A stretch of DNA of 5,565 nt from Gammaproteobacteria bacterium (lineage in GTDB: Bacteria; Pseudomonadota; Gammaproteobacteria; Poriferisulfidales; Poriferisulfidaceae): NCBI GenBank assembly GCA_007571105.1, contig RKRZ01000138.1, forward strand, positions 1-5,565, in the 5' to 3' direction. A program made the translations under genes and the position numbers. This document shows, piece after piece, positions 1 to 3,946 of the stretch (within the stretch, counting starts at the first letter, position 1; each line of letters begins with the position of its first letter). The notes below the pieces were generated by a model. That model was not told the origin of the DNA. It saw only the letters and a list, made by a program, of their open reading frames with translations, and made no database searches.

Positions 1-202
1 GTCGCGCGTTGCCAATCGCGAACGCATGATGCCACGCAATTTCATCAGCAAAGACGGCTTCGGTATCACGACCCGCTGCCGCACTTATCTGGAGCCATTG
101 ATCCGCGGCGAAGCAACGCCACCCTTTCGCGATGGATTGACGCAATACGCACGCCTGAAAGCCATTCGGGTCGCCCGCAAACTCCCACCCTTCTCTTTAT
201 GA
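1..202 (+). CDS. pfp: Pyrophosphate-dependent 6-phosphofructokinase, C-terminal fragment (5' end outside window)
   Basis: The reading frame is open from base 2 and ends at TGA 200-202, giving the last 66 residues of a protein whose start lies outside the window. The stretch MPRNFISKDGFGIT, followed by a TYLEPLIRGE block and the ending KLPPFSL, matches what I remember of the C-terminus of PPi-dependent phosphofructokinases of methanotrophs and ammonia oxidisers. These cytoplasmic enzymes reversibly phosphorylate fructose 6-phosphate with pyrophosphate instead of ATP, so they serve both glycolysis and gluconeogenesis. The catalytic domain is not visible, so the PPi-versus-ATP assignment rests on tail similarity alone. 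The stop overlaps the ATG of a tiny ORF (ATGA at 199-202), and cmoA begins 96 bases after the stop. The family call is fairly secure; cofactor specificity is inferred. Confidence 0.8.
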   Translation, partial: SRVANRERMMPRNFISKDGFGITTRCRTYLEPLIRGEATPPFRDGLTQYARLKAIRVARKLPPFSL

Positions 203-306
203 CACTTGAAGGCGCCCGTGAATTGTTGTCCAAGGAGGCAGTGGGCGAACTGAATCTGGAACATATCTCTGGCCTCACCTCGGGCATACACTTCAACGGT
301 GCCTGA
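199..306 (+). CDS. Possible 35-aa small ORF bridging pfp and cmoA (doubtful)
   Basis: An ATG overlapping the pfp stop (ATGA, 199-202) opens a 35-codon frame beginning MTLEGARELLSKEA and ending at TGA 304-306, eight bases into the cmoA frame. I do not recognise the peptide, and it has no clear signal or membrane segment. No Shine-Dalgarno precedes the ATG. An AAGGAGG at 232-238 lies inside the frame, only two bases before an in-frame GTG at 241, which is too close to be a normal ribosome site. The start and stop positions would suit translational coupling from pfp to cmoA, but a frame this short can arise by chance. Treat it as a candidate only. Confidence 0.2.
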   Translation: MTLEGARELLSKEAVGELNLEHISGLTSGIHFNGA

Positions 307-1042
307 ACTCCGCAGCGACACGCGCGGTACCGACCGACTCTACGCAAAGCGTCGTCCTACGCAGGATTTTCGCTTCAGTGCGGAAGTCGCCCGCGTGTTC
401 GACGATATGGCGACGCGCTCCGTTCCCGGATACGCTTCTCTGATCCATGGAATCGGCGTGCTTGGAGCGCGCCACATGCACCCGAGCTTTGCATGCTATG
501 ACTTAGGCTGCTCCCTTGGCGCCGTTGCCCGCAGTTGGGCGAGCCTGGACCATGACAACATCGAAATTATCGGCATCGACTCCTCTCCCGACATGATTGC
601 ACAGGCGCAGGAAATCTCCGAGGCTTCCATTCAATATCGCTGCGCCGACATCCGTGAAGTGGAATTTCGTCCGTCCGGTGTGATTGCCCTGAATCTGACG
701 TTGCAATTCCTGCCGGTCGCCGACCGGAAAACTCTCCTGCAAAACATTGCCCACGCGCTGCACGAAAATGGCGCACTGATTCTGACCGAGAAGGTTTGCT
801 TCGACGAGCCTGAGGAAGCTCGCATCAATCGGCAATACGAAGGCTTCAAGCGTCTGCAAGGCTACAGCGAACTGGAAATCAGCCAGAAACGCACCGCCCT
901 GGAACGCACATTAATCCGCGACTCCATCGAAACGCACCTCGCACGCTTGCAAGAGGTCGGGTTTCAATCCACCATCATCTGGTTCCAATGTCTTCATTTC
1001 TACTCCGTGCTTGCAAGACTGAACAACGCTCCCATTTTCTGA
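299..1042 (+). CDS. cmoA: Carboxy-S-adenosyl-L-methionine synthase CmoA
   Basis: CmoA converts S-adenosylmethionine and prephenate to carboxy-SAM, the donor used by CmoB for the tRNA wobble base cmo5U34. The 247-residue product equals my memory of the E. coli enzyme's length and follows it along its whole length. SVPGY is at residues 41-45, the SAM-binding loop YDLGCSLGA at 67-75, IGIDSSPDMI at 91-100, LNLTLQFL at 131-138, and ELEISQKR at 191-198. R198 aligns with E. coli Arg199, known to contact the carboxylate of carboxy-SAM. WFQC near the C-terminus is also typical. The start is GTG at 299: an in-frame stop at 251-253 and the absence of any in-frame ATG between them leave no better choice. 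It gives about seven more N-terminal residues than E. coli. No Shine-Dalgarno is visible, so coupling to upstream translation is possible. The last 55 bases overlap cmoB. Confidence 0.95.
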   Translation: MPELRSDTRGTDRLYAKRRPTQDFRFSAEVARVFDDMATRSVPGYASLIHGIGVLGARHMHPSFACYDLGCSLGAVARSWASLDHDNIEIIGIDSSPDMIAQAQEISEASIQYRCADIREVEFRPSGVIALNLTLQFLPVADRKTLLQNIAHALHENGALILTEKVCFDEPEEARINRQYEGFKRLQGYSELEISQKRTALERTLIRDSIETHLARLQEVGFQSTIIWFQCLHFYSVLARLNNAPIF

Positions 1043-1989
1043 AAAGTCTGCTGGGCCAGCACGGACTTGACTCCTGGTGGGAACTGGCGGAACAGCGCTG
1101 GCAGGACCCCAAACACGGCGACACAGAACATTGGAGCGAAGCCGTCAGGGCAATGCCTCAGCAAATGACTCAACATTTTCGGTTGGACACGCCCTGCATT
1201 AAAGTCGGGGACGCTGCAGAATTGAACGAGGAAGAATTACGCACCCTCCATAACTCTCTCAAAGCACTCACACCATGGCGAAAAGGTCCGTGGCGCTTCT
1301 TCGACATCGATCTCGATGCGGAGTGGCGTTCCGACATGAAGTGGGAACGCATCCAGCCCCATCTGTCAAACCTTGAAGGCCGCCGCATCCTTGATGTCGG
1401 CTGCAACAACGGCTATTTCCTGCTGCGAATGCTGGGCGCGAAGGCGCAGTTTGCGCTGGGCGTGGAGCCGGCCTGGCTGTCCCACTGGCAATTCGCGGCA
1501 ATGACCGGCGCTATGATGGCAGAGATTCCGGTCTGGATGATCCCTGCACGTCTGGAGGAATTGCCTCCTCGCCCATTTGACAGCGTCTTCTCCATGGGCG
1601 CGCTGCATCACCAGCACCAACCGGAACAGCACCTGAAGGAACTGTACGCTTATCTTGAGCCCGGAGGCGAACTGGTGCTGGAGAGTCTGGTGGTCGAGAA
1701 AGTTTCAGGCGGGCAACTCCGCATTCCCGAGCGCTACGCCTCAATGCGCAATGTCCATGTGCTGCTGACTCCGCAGCGTATTCAGGAACAACTGGAAGCC
1801 GCGGGATTTGAAGACATCCGCTTTGTCGATTGCGCTGCGACCACGGTCGAAGAACAACGACGCACCGAGTGGATGCCTTACCACTCTCTCGAAGAAGCCC
1901 TCGACCCCAAAAATCCGGAGCAAACCATCGAAGGCCACCCCGCCCCGCTGCGCGGGATTTTTATTGCGAGAAAGCCTGACTCGCTATAA
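988..1989 (+). CDS. cmoB: tRNA U34 carboxymethyltransferase CmoB
   Basis: CmoB transfers the carboxymethyl group of carboxy-SAM to 5-hydroxyuridine-34 of tRNAs, giving cmo5U and broader wobble decoding. The product is 333 residues against 323 in E. coli. PWRKGP is at 96-101, EWRSDMKW at 112-119, the SAM loop LDVGCNNGYF at 135-144, FSMGALHH at 201-208, MRNV at 253-256, EEQRRTEWM at 288-296, and HPAPLRG at 317-323. Of the three E. coli residues known to hold the carboxylate (K91, Y200, R315), K99 and R322 are present, but the tyrosine position is H207. The SAM loop reads GCNNGYF where E. coli has GCGSGYH. The ATG at 988 is kept although it lies 55 bases inside cmoA: the N-terminus it gives aligns with E. 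coli, and the next in-frame ATG would remove about 55 residues. No Shine-Dalgarno is visible. Confidence 0.93.
   Translation: MSSFLLRACKTEQRSHFLKSLLGQHGLDSWWELAEQRWQDPKHGDTEHWSEAVRAMPQQMTQHFRLDTPCIKVGDAAELNEEELRTLHNSLKALTPWRKGPWRFFDIDLDAEWRSDMKWERIQPHLSNLEGRRILDVGCNNGYFLLRMLGAKAQFALGVEPAWLSHWQFAAMTGAMMAEIPVWMIPARLEELPPRPFDSVFSMGALHHQHQPEQHLKELYAYLEPGGELVLESLVVEKVSGGQLRIPERYASMRNVHVLLTPQRIQEQLEAAGFEDIRFVDCAATTVEEQRRTEWMPYHSLEEALDPKNPEQTIEGHPAPLRGIFIARKPDSL
1944..1962 (+). terminator. Terminator-like GC hairpin plus T-run inside the 3' end of cmoB
   Basis: CCCGC (1944-1948) can pair with GCGGG (1952-1956) across a three-base loop, and TTTTT follows at 1958-1962 after one A. This is the form of a short intrinsic terminator. 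The stem is only five pairs and the sequence encodes conserved CmoB residues (P-L-R-G-I-F), so it may be coincidental. It sits 27 bases before the cmoB stop and directly before a TATAAT box. If active, it would reduce readthrough into the sulfurtransferase gene. Confidence 0.3.
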
Positions 1990-1990
1990 T
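1964..1990 (+). promoter_or_regulatory. Candidate sigma-70 promoter for the sulfurtransferase-Nudix genes
   Basis: A perfect TATAAT lies at 1985-1990, overlapping the cmoB stop codon. TTGCGA at 1964-1969 could be the -35 element with a short 15-base spacer; TTATTG at 1961-1966 with an 18-base spacer is the alternative. Transcription would start near 1997, leaving a leader of about 27-39 bases. The -10 match is strong and the -35 match is weak. Confidence 0.42.
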
Positions 1991-2023
1991 CGCCCTGTCT
2001 CATTTCAAGCGATAACACGCGCA

Positions 2024-2878
2024 ATGGAGAATGCGGTGGACCGGTATCGTACCCTGATTTCAACCCAACAGCTGGCAGAGTGTTTATTCAATGACGACCT
2101 TATTGTGCTGGACTGCCGCTATGATTTGCGCAGCCCCGAAGCAGGAGAAGAAGCCTGGGCAGCGAGTCACATCCCCAACGCGCGCTATGTGCATCTGGAC
2201 GCGGACATGGCCGCGCCCATCAGCGAGACCAGCGGCCGCCATCCTCTGCCCGAACCTGCGGCATTTCAGCAGTTGCTCGAAAGGCTCGGCATCACGCCCG
2301 ATTTCCAAGTGGCGGCCTACGATGGTGCCTGCGGTGCCTTCGCCGGCAGAATGTGGTGGATGATGCGCTGGATTGGACACGAGCATGTCGCCGTTCTTGA
2401 CGGAGGGCTGACCCAATGGCTCGAAGAGGATCGCCCAATGAACTCCGACATTCCTGAGATCACCCCCAGCACATACCCGATTAGTCCACGCGACGAGTTG
2501 TGGATCAGCACCGAAGAAGTCGCGCAAAATCTTGATGCCATTCAGTTGATTGATGCACGCGACCCGGTTCGTTTCAGCGGCGAGAGCGAACCTCTGGACG
2601 CCGTCGGCGGACATATTCCCGGAGCCTGCAATCTCCCGTTTCGGGACAATCTCGATGATGACGGCTGCTTTTTGAATCCAGCAGAACTCCGCGCACGATT
2701 TGCAGATTTGCTGGCTGACTCCAAACCGATCTGCCATTCCTGCGGCTCCGGCGTCACGGCCTGCCATAATCTGCTGGCCATGAGTCATGCCGGACTTGAA
2801 CCCGGCCGACTTTATGTGGGCTCCTGGAGCGAATGGATTCGCGACCCCCAGCGCCCTGTTATCACCCCGGACTCATAG
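2024..2878 (+). CDS. sseA: Two-domain sulfurtransferase (3-mercaptopyruvate/thiosulfate type, SseA-like)
   Basis: The product is a tandem rhodanese protein that moves sulfur from 3-mercaptopyruvate or thiosulfate to a thiol acceptor via a cysteine persulfide, probably in the cytoplasm since no signal peptide is seen. From ATG 2024 it has 284 residues, normal for the family. The inactive N-terminal rhodanese domain (about 10-135) has SGRHPLP at 70-76 and an aspartate in YDGACGAFAGRMWW (99-112) where a catalytic cysteine would sit. The active C-terminal domain (about 160-280) has HIPGACNLPF at 197-206 and the loop CGSGVT at 240-245 with catalytic C240. CGSGVT is the mercaptopyruvate sulfurtransferase signature, whereas classical rhodaneses have CRKGVT, so mercaptopyruvate is the more likely substrate. 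The start could instead be GTG 2036 (280 residues), which has a good Shine-Dalgarno. The frame is open further upstream, but only as overlap with cmoB. Confidence 0.88.
   Translation: MENAVDRYRTLISTQQLAECLFNDDLIVLDCRYDLRSPEAGEEAWAASHIPNARYVHLDADMAAPISETSGRHPLPEPAAFQQLLERLGITPDFQVAAYDGACGAFAGRMWWMMRWIGHEHVAVLDGGLTQWLEEDRPMNSDIPEITPSTYPISPRDELWISTEEVAQNLDAIQLIDARDPVRFSGESEPLDAVGGHIPGACNLPFRDNLDDDGCFLNPAELRARFADLLADSKPICHSCGSGVTACHNLLAMSHAGLEPGRLYVGSWSEWIRDPQRPVITPDS
2026..2030 (+). promoter_or_regulatory. Shine-Dalgarno GGAGA favouring GTG 2036 as sulfurtransferase start
   Basis: GGAGA at 2026-2030 lies five bases before an in-frame GTG at 2036, a normal spacing. The in-frame ATG at 2024 has no recognisable ribosome-binding site before it. 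Starting at 2036 gives an N-terminus MDRYRTLISTQQLAE, close to the short pre-domain leader usual in this family. Confidence 0.4.
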
Positions 2879-2887
2879 AACATCGCC

Positions 2888-3466
2888 ATGCACGCCGAAC
2901 CTGTCTACTGCCCCCAATGCGGCGCCAGCTCCCTGGAATACCGCATTCCTGAAGGCGACACCAAGCGCCGCAATGTGTGCGCCCGCTGCGGTTACATCAT
3001 TTACCAGAACCCCCTGATGGTCGCCGGCGCCGTACTGGAATGGGAGGGCAAGATCCTGCTGTGCAAACGCGCCATCAAACCGCGCTTTGGTCTCTGGACC
3101 CTGCCAGCCGGCTTTATGGAGAATCACGAAACGCTGGAAGAATGCGCGCGGCGGGAAAGCATGGAAGAGGCAACTGCAGAAATAGAAAACATCGCATTGT
3201 TCAGTCTCTACAGCCTGCCGCATATCTCCCAAATCTACGCCATTTACTCCGGCGTCCTGGCAGGGGGCAAGTCAGAACCGGGAGAAGAATCAAGTGCAAC
3301 CGATCTCTTCACTCCCGAAGAGATTCCCTGGGATGACATTGCCTTTGACATCATTCGCGAAAATCTGCGGCTGTATCTTGAACACGGGCCTGGGAACGGT
3401 CACGTGCATACCGGCACCGTCATGCCGCACCCTGGAGCAGGAGCACAGGCAGAAACCGGGCGATGA
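2888..3466 (+). CDS. Nudix hydrolase with N-terminal zinc ribbon
   Basis: Nudix enzymes hydrolyse nucleoside diphosphates linked to another moiety, using a metal bound by the Nudix-box glutamates. The 192-residue product starts with a zinc ribbon (C8-x2-C11 and C31-x2-C34, with YQNP just after), the Nudix_N_2 type. The Nudix box is at 75-97: G75, E81, R89-E90 and E93-E94 are in place, but S91 replaces the usual hydrophobic residue and T96 the usual glycine. TLPAGFMENHET around it is characteristic of a broad proteobacterial subfamily whose substrate is not settled; NADH or ADP-ribose-like dinucleotides are plausible. EEIPWDDIAF at 144-153 is also typical. The tail after about 168 is rich in Gly, His and Pro and looks unstructured. 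It begins nine bases after the sulfurtransferase stop, so the two are probably cotranscribed. No Shine-Dalgarno is evident. Confidence 0.88.
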   Translation: MHAEPVYCPQCGASSLEYRIPEGDTKRRNVCARCGYIIYQNPLMVAGAVLEWEGKILLCKRAIKPRFGLWTLPAGFMENHETLEECARRESMEEATAEIENIALFSLYSLPHISQIYAIYSGVLAGGKSEPGEESSATDLFTPEEIPWDDIAFDIIRENLRLYLEHGPGNGHVHTGTVMPHPGAGAQAETGR

Positions 3467-3660
3467 GCGCTCGCCGCCTACTCGCCATCATTGAGCTGGG
3501 CGGCTATCCGAACTACGCTGCACTTTATCAACAGTTGGGCTTTGAAGCCGAGATCTGCGTATCCATGCGTAAGGCGCTGGCCGCTATCCAGCGCCACCCT
3601 CCGGACGTGATCGTCTGCGAGTTTAATTACCAATCAGATTTTGGGAACTATATACAATAA
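3463..3660 (+). CDS. Receiver-like protein, probably truncated at its 3' end by an insertion
   Basis: The ATG overlaps the Nudix stop (ATGA, 3463-3466), so this gene continues the same operon. The 65 residues follow the first half of a response-regulator receiver fold: a first strand RRLLAIIELGG (4-14), helix YAALYQQLG, strand EICVSM (30-35), helix RKALAAIQ, then strand DVIVCEFNY (48-56). The phosphoacceptor aspartate expected after the third strand is not in its usual place, so phosphorylation is doubtful. From memory, homologues of this protein with the FNYQSDF motif are about twice as long and continue in frame after it, commonly with Arg-Asp. Here it changes to GNYIQ and stops, exactly where base composition falls. 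I read it as a gene cut by the cassette to its right, so probably non-functional. A naturally short protein is the alternative. Confidence 0.7.
   Translation: MSARRLLAIIELGGYPNYAALYQQLGFEAEICVSMRKALAAIQRHPPDVIVCEFNYQSDFGNYIQ
3640..3648. other. Probable insertion junction between host chromosome and cassette
   Basis: Three changes coincide here: the receiver-like frame loses its expected sequence after codon 60 (3640-3642), G+C falls from 36 of 60 bases (3541-3600) to 40 of 120 (3661-3780), and gene direction switches from + to -. The exact base cannot be set without the uninterrupted allele. No inverted terminal repeat or target duplication can be judged because the other end is outside the window, and no tRNA gene or integrase is present. 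Confidence 0.55.
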
Positions 3661-3779
3661 TCCGCAATCATTTCATAAATGGTCAACGCAAAAAGAGTAG
3701 CAAGATTATTGCAAATAAGGACAATAAGCAGGAGAATAGATCCAACTGTATATAGAAGGAAGAAGAAAACTTGTTTCAT
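3648..3779 (-). CDS. Small hydrophobic, probably membrane, protein (43 aa)
   Basis: The - strand frame opens with an ATG that overlaps the stop of the preceding small gene (ATGA, 3776-3779) and ends at TAG 3648-3650. It encodes 43 residues. After MKQ, residues 4-22 (VFFFLLYTVGSILLLIVLI) form a convincing transmembrane segment, followed by a second moderately hydrophobic stretch at 26-35 and a short tail with acidic residues. A Shine-Dalgarno AGAGGG lies seven bases upstream, which argues for translation. I know no family for it. It could be a complete single-pass protein anchoring or accompanying the methyltransferase-nuclease, or the N-terminal remnant of a longer protein, because its stop falls within a few bases of the probable junction. 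Its coding region is the most AT-rich part of the window. Confidence 0.5.
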   Translation of the reverse strand: MKQVFFFLLYTVGSILLLIVLICNNLATLFALTIYEMIADYCI

Positions 3780-3946
3780 TGTGGTTCCCTCTTTTCCAAC
3801 CGCCATCGCTCGTTCCGCTCTTCTTCGGTCGGCTTCCGATTCTCGTACTCCGCACGGCGCACGGGCTTGGCCAGCAGAATCTTGCGGACTGCTTCCTCAA
3901 ACTCTTCCCACGTGATGTCTTTCGTTTCGGTCATGCTGATAATCAT
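3776..3946 (-). CDS. Small charged protein downstream of the methyltransferase-nuclease (56 or 52 aa)
   Basis: The - strand frame starts at ATG 3946, overlapping the methyltransferase stop (ATGA, 3943-3946), or at the in-frame ATG 3934 four codons later; neither has a clear Shine-Dalgarno, so coupling is likely. It ends at TGA 3776-3778. The peptide from the second ATG begins MTETKDITWEEFEEAVRKIL. It is dominated by Glu, Arg and Lys, with an amphipathic helix likely over its first 20 residues, then KPVRRAEYENRKPTEEERNE and a charged tail. It is hydrophilic, has no signal peptide, and I do not recognise a family. Its G+C is high (37 of 60 bases at 3841-3900), unlike the AT-rich gene after it. 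Its position between two coupled genes suggests an accessory subunit or regulator of the methyltransferase-nuclease, which is inference only. Confidence 0.55.
   Translation of the reverse strand: MIISMTETKDITWEEFEEAVRKILLAKPVRRAEYENRKPTEEERNERWRLEKREPQ
3787..3792 (-). promoter_or_regulatory. Shine-Dalgarno of the 43-aa membrane protein gene
   Basis: On the - strand AGAGGG occupies 3792-3787, leaving seven bases before the ATG at 3779. This is near-optimal spacing and one of the few clear ribosome-binding sites in the window. It supports translation of a gene otherwise short enough to be missed. Confidence 0.5.

Noticed and set aside
232..243. AAGGAGG followed by GTG at 241 as a start of a 21-codon peptide
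   Set aside because: Only two bases separate the motif from the GTG, too few for normal initiation, and the motif also arises from Lys-Glu codons in the overlapping frame.
503..859. - strand frame of 118 codons inside cmoA
   Set aside because: Shadow of cmoA with no motif and no plausible ribosome-binding context seen.
1808..2023. Upstream extension of the sulfurtransferase frame to an ATG at 1808
   Set aside because: It would overlap conserved cmoB sequence by about 180 bases and add 72 residues not expected in the family.
2084..2788. Long - strand frame of 234 codons opposite the sulfurtransferase gene
   Set aside because: It lies wholly antisense to a strongly supported gene, shows no recognisable motif, and such frames are common opposite GC-rich coding DNA.
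2873..3232. - strand frame of 119 codons opposite the Nudix gene
   Set aside because: Antisense shadow of a clear Nudix hydrolase.
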